A stretch of 64,000 bases of DNA from Streptomyces sp. HD (GTDB taxonomy: Bacteria; Actinomycetota; Actinomycetes; Streptomycetales; Streptomycetaceae): positions 1-64,000 of the forward strand of contig NZ_JAQMYP010000039.1 of NCBI RefSeq assembly GCF_028369295.1, given 5' to 3'. The notes under the pieces were generated by a model. It had not been told where the DNA came from. It worked only from the letters and a program-made list of their open reading frames with translations, and ran no database searches. Numbering within the stretch: the stretch's first letter is position 1; each line of letters opens with the position of its first letter. The translations under genes and the position numbers were made by a program. Shown here one piece after another: positions 18,129-30,100 of this stretch.

Positions 18129-21100
18129 GGGGCAGCCCGTCGCCTTCGAGGACACGGTCGAGCAGGTGCAGCGGGGCGGTCCGCACTCCGGCGGCCTCGG
18201 CCGCGTCCCAGTGGGCGAGGGCCCGGGGCAGGTCTACGAGGCCGTGGATCAGGGGGAGTTCGTTCCGGGGTCGGCCGTCGTCCATCAGATGGGCGTGGAG
18301 CAGGGACTCCAGTCGGCACGAGGCCAGGGTGCCCAAAATCCCGGACCGGGTGGCGAACCCCGTGCTCGCCACGCTCGGCAGGTCCTCACTCAGCCGCGGC
18401 CGCGTGGAGTCGACGGCCAGCAGACCGCCTCCGACGACCAGAACGTCCTGGTCGCGGCTCATCCGCTCCAGCGCCCTCGCGGTGTCGAAGCAGTGCGGGA
18501 AGGAGTCGTCCACGACGATCGTGCCGGGGCGGAGCCGGCCGACGTCCAAAAGGGCCGTCGCGCCGCTCACGGCGGTGACGATCACATCGGCCTCGTACAC
18601 CTCCGGGGGCAGTGTCCGCCCCGACTCGGCGGCCTCGACCGGCAGCACGGGATGCCCGGCCGACAGGTCCGCCGCCAACTGCCGGAGTCGTGCCCTGCTG
18701 CCCGGCAGGTCGCAGAGCAGCAGTCGGGCCGGTGGGCAGGGCGCGGTCGCCAGCAGCAGGCGTAGGGACGAAGTGCCGATCGAGCCGCATCCGACGACGG
18801 CGAGGGAGAGCTCGTCGAGTCGGCGGCCGGTCGCCGCGAGCGCGGAGCGGACGGTCCTGACCACGGCGACGGTCGTCGTGGCGTGTCCGGTGGTGAGGGC
18901 CGCGTCGGTCCTGGTCTCCCGCAGGACGTCGTAGCCGTAGCCGGTGAGGGAAGGGATCATCCCCGCCAGTGAGACACAGCGGGCACCGAGGGAGGCGGCG
19001 TGCTCGACGGCTCGGGCGGTGCGGGCCGCGAGATCGCCGCCCGAGGCCAGTTCGTCGGCAAAGACGGGGAGAGCTACGAAACCGGAGTTCCCGAGCGGGG
19101 TCCCGGTCTCCTCCAGCAGTCGGGCGCGGCCGTCCGGGAAGAGGAGCGCGCGGATCTCCTCGCGGCCGAGGCCGGGACTCGCTGCCGGCAGTCCGGCGAG
19201 GGCGGCGAGGTGGTGCGGGGCGGGCAAGTATCCGACGAGCGCGGCGTCGAGGTGCGGACGGCGCCCGCGGGCGGGGGCCGGGACTGGGGCGGGGGCCGGG
19301 ACTGGGGCGGGGGCCGGTTCGGCTTCGCTCAGCGCGTCCCTCACCTGCGCCTGTATCCCTTCGGCGAACCCGGCGACTTCGCGAGGCGTGAGGGCCGCCG
19401 CACGGGCCCGTACGGTGACGCGCAGACCCCCCTCGCCATCCGCCAACGGCCGCACGGCCAGGAACACATCGGTGCCCACCGGAGGCGGGGCCAGGGCGGT
19501 GTCGGACTCGTCCGTGCGCAGCGTCAGGCCACCGTCTCCGGCACCGCCAGCGCCTGCGCCTGCGCCTGCGCCTGCGCCTGCGCCTGCGCCTGCGACACCG
19601 GTCTCGGATCCGAGGGACGTGAAGTCGAGGAAGGTGAAGAAGAACTGGGCGTGGATCGGCAGTCCCGCCGCCGTGCGCACATCGCTGGGGCCTTCGGCCC
19701 GGGCCAGGTCCGTCTCGGTGCCGAGACGCCTCAAGTCGTCGTCGAATGGCGCGAGTTGATCCGTGCTGCTCCCTCCGTCGGCGGACGGGGTCGGACGCAG
19801 GGCCACCGCTTCCGCGAACGGGCCGAACACCCGATGCGCGTCCGCCGTGGACTCCTCGCGGCCGGTGACGGCGAGTCCGAGCACGAGGTCGCGTCGGCCG
19901 GTGAGCTCGGTGAGGGCGCGGTAGTACGCGGTGAGCAGCGGTGCGTACAGGGTGTGTTGTGCGTCTCGGGCGAGTCGCCGCAACCCCTCGGTCGTCGCGG
20001 CGTCGAGGGTGAATCCCGTGGTGTGGAACGCCGGTTGCTCGCCGGCCTCCTCGGCTGCCGGCCGGCGCAGCACGGGGCGTGTGTAGGGCGCGCGGAGGCG
20101 GGCGCGGTAGTCCTCGGCCTCGGGTCCACTCGGGTGCGGGTGTACGGCGGACAGGGCGACGTGGTCGCGGAAGGAACTGTCGAGCGGTGGCAGGCCGTGT
20201 GGGAGGCCGCGGTCGAGGCGGTCGTACACGGTGAGCAGTTCGCGGGCCAGGAGGGCGGCGCTGTAGCCGTCGCCGATGAGGTGGTGCGCGTGGACCAGGA
20301 GCACATGCTCGGTGGGGGCCAGGGTGAACAGCCGCAGCCTCAGCAACGGCCAGGCCCAGGGCTCCAGTCGGCGCTGTGCCTCCTCGGCGGTGCGCTGCTG
20401 AAGCAGGTCGGGGTGTGCGAGGGGCTCCGCCTCCACGGGCAGGCGCAGCGAGTCCGGCAGTTCCTGCTGCATGGGCGGGCGGGCCCCCGCGGGGAAGACG
20501 GTGCGCAGCATCGGGTGACGGGCCACCAGGACGTCGACGGCGCCCTGGAAGACGTCATGGCGCAGCCGCCCGCTCAGCCGGAACCGGGCGAGCCAGCCGG
20601 AACCCGCCCCGGGGTCGATGGTGTCGGCGAGCAGGAATCCGCGCTGGGAGGGGGTGAGGGGGTAGGGGGCCATGGGCTGCGCCGAGCGTGAGGACGCGTC
20701 CGGGTCCAGGGCCACATCCGCGTCCACATCCGCGTCCACGTCCGCGCCCACGTCCGAAAGGGAGGTCGGCTCGGTGGCGGCGGCGTCGAGGGCCGCTGCC
20801 AGTGCGCTCAGCGTGCGGTGGGTGTAGAGGGCGGTCGGGCGCGGGACCGCCGGGAGTTCCTTGCGCAGGCGCGCGAAGAGTTCCAGCACCATGATGGAGT
20901 CGCCGCCGAGCGCGAAGAAGTCGTCCTCGCGGGTGACGTCCGGTATGCCCAGCAGGGTCGACCAGATGCGCGCCAGGGTGTGCTCGGTCGGGGTGGCGGG
21001 AGGAGTTCCGGCAGGCGTTCCCGCAGGGGCAGCCGCGCCGGTCGTTCCCTCCGCTTCGCGCGCCAGCAGGTTGCGGTCGATCTTGCCGGTGCCGGTGAGC

Positions 21101-24100
21101 GGGATCGCCGGGATCGAGTGGACGCGTCCGGGCAGCATGTACGGCGGCAGCGTTCGCGACAGGAAGCCGCGCACCTCGCGTGGGTCGGGCTCGTCCGCGC
21201 CGGGTCGGGGTTCGACGTACGCCACGAGACGTCCGTCGACGAGCAGTACGGCGGCTCGGGCGATGTCCGGGTGGGCGAGCAGCGCGGCCTCGACCTCGCC
21301 GGGTTCCACTCGGTGGCCGCGGACCTTGACCTGGCTGTCGAGGCGGCCGAGGAACTCCAACGCGCCGTCCTCGCGGTCCTCGGTTCGGCGGACCCGGTCA
21401 CCGCTGCGGTACCAGCGGCGGCCGTCGCGCTCGACGAAGGCCTCCGCGGTGAGCTGCGGCTCGCCGAGGTAACCGGGTGTCAGTCCCGTTCCGGCGATGA
21501 GCAGTTCACCCGGCTCGCCTGGCGCGCAGGGACGTCCGTCCTCGGTGACGACGGCCAGTTCGGTGCCGGTCACCGGCCGGCCGATGGGCAGCCGGCGTAC
21601 CTCGTCGGCCGGCCGGGTGTCGATGACGTGGCAGGTGGCGTTGATGGTGGCCTCGGTGGGGCCGTACAGGTTGGCGACCCGGTGCTCCTGTCCCCCGCAG
21701 CTGTCGAGCAGGTCGAACCAGCGGCGGACATGGGCGGCGGGCAGTGCCTCGCCGCCGACGTGGACCCAGCGCAGTGCGGACAGGTCCGGGGGTGTCCCGT
21801 CCTGACGTACCCGGGTCTCGGCGGCGGTCAGCAGCCGCTCCCAGAGCGTCGGTACCGAACTCCACACCGTGACACGGTCGTTGACGATGCGGTCCAGCAG
21901 TGCCTCGGGGTCGCGCAGGAGGTCTCGGGTGAGTGTGTGGATGGTGGCTCCGGCCAGCAGCGGTGCCAGCAACTGGCGTACGGAGGCGTCGAAACAGACG
22001 GATGCCGTCTGCGCGAGGTGGTCGCCGGGGGCGTAGCCGAACGTGGTCAAGGACCAGTCGAGGTAGTTGAGCATGGACCGGTGCGTGATCGGGACGGCCT
22101 TGGGTCGGCCGGTGGAGCCCGAGGTGAAGATCACGTAGGCGATGGCGTCCGGGGCGGCGGGTGTCGGCGGGCGGACCGGCCACTGTGCGGGCGGAGACGC
22201 GGATGAAGGCGGCGACGCAGGCGGGGACGGGTCGTCGGTGGCTATGGGGGTGATGCCGGTGAGTCGGCAGGTGGTGGTGTGCGTTGCCGTGTGGCACACC
22301 ACGACGCCGAGGCCGGTTCGTTTCACCTGGTCCTGGAGGCGGGCCATGGGGTGACCGGCGTCCAGGGGCACCCAACCCGCACCCGTGCGGAGGACGCCGA
22401 CGACGCCGATGACGGTGTCCGCGCCGGGTTCGGTGAGCAGACCGACCAGGTCGCCGGGGTGTACGCCGGTCGCCCGTAGCCGGGCGGCGAGAGTGGCGGA
22501 GGCGTGATCGAGTTCGGCGTAAGTGAGGGTCGTACTGCCGGTGTTGATGGCCACGGCGGTCGGCGTCGCGCGGAATCGGGCGTGGAGGCGCTCGATGATT
22601 CCGTCGTCGCCGGGCGTCAGCGGAAGCGGCGAAGGGGGTTGAAGGGGCAGAAGGGGCGCTGCGACGGCGGGCGCCGGGGCGGGCGGCCTCAGGGGTCGTG
22701 CGACAGGCGATGTGCCGGATCCCGAGGGCCGCTGTCCGGTCGCGGCGCGGAGTTCGCCCACGTATTCCTCGGCGAGACGCTCGACTGTCGCGCTTCGGAA
22801 GAGGTGGGCGGGGTGGTTCCAGGAGAGGCGCAGGGCCGTGTCGGACTCCCAGCACAGCAGTCCCAGCCGGGTCGCGGCGGAGGCGGTGGCCGCAGCGGTC
22901 GGGGAGACGGTGACCGGCCAGTCGCGGCCCTGGCTCACGGGGAAGCGGGCGAAGCTGAAGCCGGCCGGGGCGACCGTGCGCGGGGCCGGGCCGCTGGCGG
23001 GCAGCAGCGCGGCGATGTCGGGGCTGGCGAGGGTCGCGTGGGACTCCGCCTCGTGCCAGATCCGCCGCAGTCGCCGGGCCAGCGTGGTCACGGGCTCGTC
23101 CGGGTCGACGGTGGCGAACACCGGCAGTGTGTCGGCGAGCGGTCCCACGAGCCGGTCGATTCCGGGCAGGGGCGCCTCGCGGCGGGCGCGCGCCACGTTC
23201 ACGGCGACGTCCCGTTGTCCGCTCCAGCGGGCCAGACAGCGGCCGTACACCGCGAGCAGCAGGTGGAAGAGGGAGACCTCGTGCCGGGCGGCCAGTTCCC
23301 GCAGCGCCGCCGTGAGCGTCGCGTCGACCGTCGTCTGGTGGTGGGTGAGCGGGGGCTCCGGGAGGGCTTCCGGATCACCGTCGTACGGGAATGCCGGGGC
23401 CGTCGCCGACGTGGTGTGCTCGGCGATGCGGTCACGCCAGTACTGCTGGTCGCGGGTGAAGGCAGGCGACTGACGGTCGGTGGTGAGGAGGTTCGCGTAG
23501 TCGTCGAACTCGGCGTGCGGGGTGGCGAGTTGGAGAGGCTTCCCTTCGGTGAGCGAGGTGTACAGCGACCAGAGCTCCTCGCACAGGATCTTGAGGCTGT
23601 AGCCGTCCGCCGCGCTGTGGTGGACGACCAGCAGCAGGTGGGCCAGGTGGGCGTCCAGGCGGTCGCGGACCAGTACGGCCCGCACCGGGCCCTCGGTCGT
23701 CAGGTCGAACGGGCGGTTGTACAGGCGCTGTTCGAGGTCGGGCAGCGGCGGTGCCACAGCGTCCGGCTCGTGCACCTCGTACCAGTGGGGAGCCGAGTGG
23801 GTGGGGTCGGCAGGGGCGACGTACTGGCGCGGCGGGGTGCCGTCCGTGGTGACGCGCAGACGCAGCATGGGGTGGCGGGCCGCGAGGTGGGCGAGTGCCC
23901 GGCCGAGGAGTTCGGGATCGAGGGGGCCGCGGACGGTCTGCCGTAGGTAGCCGTAGGCGGTGACACCTTCGTACAGGGCCTCCGTGGTGAGAAAGGCACG
24001 TTGGAGCGGCGTGAGGGGGCGCGGGGTGTCCACCTGGCCGCGGTGCGCGGCGCGGGCGGCGTGCGGTGCGGTTGGCGTCTGCCGGCTGAGGTGGGTGGTC

Positions 24101-27100
24101 AGCTCGCCGATCGTCCGGTACTCGAAGAGCAGCGTGGCGGGCAGGGGCAGCCCGAGTTCCGTCTCCAGGCGACGTGCGAGGTCGACGGCGGTCAGGGAGT
24201 CGAGCCCCAGGCCGAGGAACTGTTCGTCGTCGCCGATGTCCTCGGGGGTGCGGTGCAGTGCCTCGGCGAGCATGCGGCGTACCAGGTCCATGACGTGCAC
24301 GTCGCCGGGAGGGTTCGCTTTGACGGCGATGGCGGGCGCCGGCGTCTCCGAGCGCGTCACCGGTGTCGAGGGTGGCGCGGGGGGCAAGGAGGGCGAGGGG
24401 GTCATCGGCGTCGAGGGTGCTGGGGAGGTCACCAGCAGGTGCGCGGCATCGGAGGCGACAGCCACCCGCAGCGCGGCGATCGCGGCCCGCGTGGTCATGG
24501 GGCTGAGCCCGCGGTCGCGCAGTCGGGCCAGGGCCGGTGCCCCGGCGGCCAGTCCCGCGTCGGATACGGGACCGAACCCGATCGCCTGCCAGGGTCGGCC
24601 GGCGGCTCGCTCGGCGGCTGCGTAGGCGTCGAGGAAGGCGTTGGCCGCCGCGTAGTCGCCGAGCGCGCCCGCCAGGTCGGGCAGTACGGAGGAGAGGGAG
24701 GAGAAGACGACGCACACGGCAGGTGCCTGACCGTGCCGCCGCAACGCCTCGGCGAGCACCACCGTGCCTCGCACCTTCGCGGCGAGCACCCGCTCGATCT
24801 CACCGCCGTTCCCACCGGCCTCCTCACCGCCGGTCCCACCGCCGGTCCCACCGGCCTCCTCGCCGCCGTTCTCCCGGCCGTTCTCGCCGCCCTTCGCGGC
24901 TGCTGTCTTGGCGCGGAGCGTGCCCGGCCGGACGGTACCGGCGGCGTGGAACACCCCGTCCAGCGGGGGCAGTGTGGCGAACAGGGCCTCGACGGCGGCT
25001 TCGTCGGACACGTCGGCCGCGTGGTAGCGGGCCCGGGCGCCCTGAGCCCGGAGCTCGACGAGCAGATCGTCGGGGGCGGTGTCGGAACGCCCGGTGAGGA
25101 TCAGTTCGCATGCGCCCCGCCCCGCCAGGTCACGGGCGAGCGCCGAGCCGAGCCCGCCCGCTCCCCCGGTGATCAGATAGGTGCCGTCCGGCGGCAGGGC
25201 TTCGAGCACCGCGGGCACGTCCGGAACGTCCAGGACGTCCGACACATCGGCCGGCGTACGGCTGAGCCTGACCCCGGAGCGCCACGCGAACGCGCCCTCC
25301 GCACCCGGCTCGTGGACCGACCACAGTTCCCGTTCCAAGGCGTCGGCCCGGGCGTCGAGCGTGTCGCGGGAGGACAGGTCGACGCTGCGGGCGGCGAGTC
25401 CTGGGTGCTCCTGCGCGAGCGCCGGCGTGAAGCCGTGCAGCAGTGCCTGCGCCGGACGGGCCTGTTCGGTCGAAGTGCTGCCGGTGACATACGCGTCCTC
25501 GGTGACCGCCAACAGACGCGTGCAGTCGGCGGCGAGGACGTCGAGTACGGGGCGCAGTGACGTGACGGCGGCGTCGGTGGCGGCATCCACGCGCTCCCGG
25601 CTTCCGTCGCCGGCGCCCTCCTCGCCTCCCAGCCACACCACGGTGTCCGCCGACGCGGCAACCGGACCGTCCGCACCGCCCTCCCCCAGCACCGTCACCC
25701 CACGGCCGACGAGCCGCTCCGCCAGGGCCCGGCCAAGCGGCCGGGCCGCACCGATCAGCCGCACCACGCGAGGCCCGGCCGCCGAAGTGAGCGGCGCGTC
25801 CCTCCAGTCGAGTCGCCGTACGACAGCCACCGCGCCGGTCCTGCGCGGCCAGTGACGCCTGCGCCGGAAGGGATACGTCGGCAAAGGCACCCTCGGCCGC
25901 CCGACAACCCCGGCCCACCGATCAAGCACGGCCGACCGATCAAGCACGGCCCGATCAGGCACTGCCCCATCCACCCTTGTCCGACCAAGCACGGCCCGAT
26001 CCAGAACCGCACCGCGAGCCCACAATCGTCCCGCCGTCTCAAGCAGCACCCGCGCCCCGGCGGGCTCCCCCTCTGGCCCCGACTCCGAGGAAAGCCCCGT
26101 CGTCAGAACCGCCACGTCAAGAGCACCCCGTGCACCGGCAACAGCACGGACGGCCCCGCCCAGCGTGCTCCCCGGCCCGAGTTCGAGGAAGGTGTCGTAG
26201 CCCTCGTCCAGAAGCCGTCCCACGGCCGCCCCGAACCGCACCGGCCGCACGGCATGCGCCTGCCAGTAGTCGGGTGTGAGTCCGGGCCGCCACTCCCCGG
26301 TGACCGTGCTCAGCATGGGTACGGCCCCCGGTTTGACGGTCAGCGCCTTCGCGGCGTCGTGCAGCGGGTCGAGGACCGGCTCCAGAAGCGGCGAGTGGAA
26401 GGCATGGGAGACACGGAGCCTGCGCGCGGCCACGCCACGTACCGCCAGCTCCGCGAGGGCCCGCTCCACAGCGTCCTCGGTGCCCGAGATCACCACCTGC
26501 TCGGGCCCGTTGACGGCAGCCACGCTCAGCGAGCCGCCGGCTGCCGAGACGAACTCGGCGACGGTGTCCTCGTCACCCCTGACCGCGGCCATGGCGCCGG
26601 GCAGCGCAAGGTCCCCCACCAGACGCCCCCGCTCCGCCGCGAACCCCACCGCCTCGGCGAGGCTCAGCGCACCGGAGACACACGCGGCGGCGATCTCGCC
26701 CACGCTGTGTCCGGCGACGGCGTCCGCGGCCAGCCCCCACTCCCCCAACTGCCGGGCCAGGCCCACCCCGAACGCGACGAGCAGCGGCTGGGCCACCTCC
26801 GTCCTGGCCAACTCACCGGGATCCGTCCGGGGATCGAGGCACCAGTCGGCGAGCGAGCGCCCCAGCACGGGCCCCGTCAGCGAGGATGCCTCGTCCAGGA
26901 CCTCCCGGAACACCGGGGCCGCCCGGTACAGGGCGCGCCCCTGACCGGGTCTCTGGGCTCCCTGCCCCGGCAGCAGGAACACCGTCCGTGGACGCGACCG
27001 GGCCACCGAGAAGTCCGCCGTGCGGACGGCGGCGAGACGGTCCGCGAGGTCACCGTCGGCGACCACGGCGAGGCGGTGAGGACCGCTGTCGCGCGCGGTG

Positions 27101-30100
27101 TCGGCGGTGGCGCAGATGTCCGCCTCATGCAGCTCAGGGTGCGTCCGTACGTACGTGGCCAGGTCGTTGACGGCCGACCGCAGGGCCTCGGCGCTGTGGG
27201 CCGAAAGCGTGAGCAGGTGCGGGCCGTCGGCGGATGGCGATGCGGAAGGCGTCCGTACGGGCGGAGCCTCCTCCAGGACGGCGTGTGCGTTGGTGCCGCC
27301 GAAGCCGAAGGCGTTGACGCCCGCGATCAGCGGCCCTGCCGTACGCCATTCCCGCTGCTCGGTGACGAGTTCGAAGCCGGGGGCGACGCGTTCCAGGTAG
27401 GGGGCGGGCGGGGCGGAGTTCGGGGAGGGCGGGATCCGGCGGTGCTGCAGTGCCAGGACCGTCTTGACCAGACCCGGCATACCGGCGGCGTTGAGCAGGT
27501 GTCCGATGTTGGCCTTGACCGAGCCGAGCAGGCGCGGGAGGCCGTCGGTGCGGGGCGGGAAGGCGTGCCCGAGCGACTGCGCCTCGATCGGGTCGCCGAC
27601 CGGAGTGCCGGTGCCGTGTGCCTCGACGTACGACACCGAGTCGGGGTCGATGCCGCACTCGTCGTAGGCCCGGGTGATGACCTCGCGCTGGGTGCGCGGG
27701 TTGGGGGCGAGCAGGCTGAGGGAGCGGCCGTCGTTGTTGACGGCTGTGCCGCGGACCAGGGCGAGAACCGGATCGCCGTCCCGCAGCGCGTCGTCCAGGC
27801 GGCCGAGGACGAGGGCCGCTCCGCCTTCCCCGGGCACGATTCCGTCGGCGGAGGCGCCGAAGGGGCGGCTGCTGCCCGTCGGGGAGAGCGCGCCGGCGCG
27901 GGCCAGGAGCCGGTGGCCGGTCGGGGTGAGGGCGAGCTGGACGCCGCCGACCACGGCGATGTCGCACTCGCCGCTCTGGAGGCTGCGCCGTGCCAGGTGG
28001 AGCGCCACGAGCGCGGAGGAGCAGGCGGTGTCGACCGCCAGGGCGGGGCCGTCGAGGTCGAGTGTCTGGGAGAGGCGGGCGGCGATCAGGTTGGGCAGGT
28101 TGCCGGTGAGCGCTCCGCGGTGGGCGGCGAGGTCGCCGTCCGTGGCGGCGGCCAGGATCTCGCGGTAACCGCTGTCACCGACGGCGGCGAACACTCCGAT
28201 CCTGCGGCCGGTCCGGCGTGGCCCCGCGTACCCGGCGCGCTCCAGCGCTTCGTGGGCCAGCTCCAGGAAGATCCGCGCCTGGGGGTCGGTCGCTCGGGCC
28301 TCGTCGTCGTCCAGGCCGAAGAAGGCGGCGTCGAAGTGGGCGGGCTCGGGGAGGAAGGAGCCGAAGAGGCCGGGGGTGCCCGGCGCGCTCTCCCAACGGC
28401 CGTCGGGTACGGCCGTCACCGTGTCGCGGCCGGACCCGAGCAACTCCCAGAAGTCCTCGGGGTTCTGCGCACCGGGAAATCGGCAGGCCATTCCGAGAAC
28501 CGCCACCGGCCGCTTCTCGGTGGTCTCGCCGGACGCCACGCGCCCGGCGTCCGTCCTCTCCTCCCGCCGCAGACCTGCTGACGCTCCGTCAAGATCCGTG
28601 CGCAACCCCAGCACATGCCCGGCCAGTGCCGCGACGGTGTCGTGGTCCCGCAGCACCCGAGGCTCCACCTTGACGGAGAAGGCGTCCTCGATCCCGGCGA
28701 GCACCGCCATCGCCTTCAGCGAGGAGCCCCCGAGGGCGAAGAACCGGTCGTTGCGGTCGATGTCCGCCGGCGGGAGCTCCAGTGTCCGGGCCCAGATCCC
28801 CCGCACCGCCTCCTCGACGTCACGCCGAGAGCGCGGCACGGCGGCGCCCTGCGCACCGCCCTCCTCCCCGCGGGCGGGCTCGGCTCCGGCCCGCCCCGCA
28901 GACAGCCGCTCCTCGACCGCCGCATAGGCGCCCGCCTCGAACCGGGCGCGCATCAGAGCGCGTCGCAGCTTGCCGCTGGTCGTCCGGGGGAACGCGCCCG
29001 GGGGCAGCGGCAACACCCGTACGTCGTCGTGTCCCAGCGCTTCCCGGACCCGTGCCGCCACCGTGTCGAGCACCGGAAGGGCCGTGGCCAGGGCGGGCCG
29101 CGCCCACTGCACGAACACGACCACCCGATCGCCACCGGTGTCCGGATCGGTGGACCCGATCGCCGCCACCGTCCCTTCGGGCAGCCCCGGTGTGGTGGCG
29201 GCGGTCTCTTCGAGGTCGGGTGCGTGGAAGGTACGTCCGCCTGCGAAGACGACGTCCTTGTGACGGCCGGTGACACACAGGCGGCCCTCGTCCAGGAAAC
29301 CGAGGTCGCCGGTGCGCAGCCAGCCGCGGGCGGAGAACGCGTCGGCGTCGGCGTTGGATTCGGCGCCGGGGGCACGGTGGTAGCCGCGGGCCACTTGGGG
29401 ACCGCGTACCTCGATGTGACCGACGCGCCGGTCGCCGAGCGGCGCGCCGGAGTCGTCGGTGACCCGGATCTCGCAGTCGGGCACGGCGCGGCCCACGTCC
29501 ATGAGTTCGACGGCCTCCGCTCCGGGCTCCGATGCAACGGCCCGACCCCGGCTGAGTGCCGCCCGGTCCAGTGCCCGGGGTTCGGCGATCTCCCCGAGCG
29601 GGGGCACGGTCACCGCGAGCGTGGCCTCGGCCAGCCCGTACACGGGCAGCATGGCCCGGGCGTCCAGCCCCGCCGCCCCCGCCTTGGCGCCGAACTCCCG
29701 CCACACGCGCGGCGCGATCGGCTCGGCGCCCACGAGCATCAGCCGTACGCAGCTCAGGTCCAGCCCGGCCCAGGTGCTCCCCGGCACCCGCCGCACGGCC
29801 AGCGCCAGTGCGAAGTTCGCCGCCGACAACAGGGTGGCCCGGTGCCGCGCCACCGCTTCGAGCCAGCGGGCGGGGCGCTTGGCGAAGGTCAGCGGTTCCA
29901 GCCGTACCTGCTTCAGGCGCGCAGCCATGGGCACGAGGTGGGTGCCTATCAGGCCCATGTCGTGGAAGTACGGCATCCAGGTCGCGACGACGTCGTCCGA
30001 GGTGACCGCCGTTGCCGCGTGGATCTGCCGGAGGTTGGCGAGCACGGCCTCGTGGGTGAGTTCCACACCCTTGGGGGCGCCGGTGCTGCCGGAGGAGAAC

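Noticed and set aside
18073..19260. Standard SDR-type thioester reductase at the megasynthase C-terminus
   Set aside because: No TGxTGxxG at the start of a 350-400-residue SDR and no YxxxK pair; the Rossmann loop is central (GCGSIG) as in AAR-like proteins.
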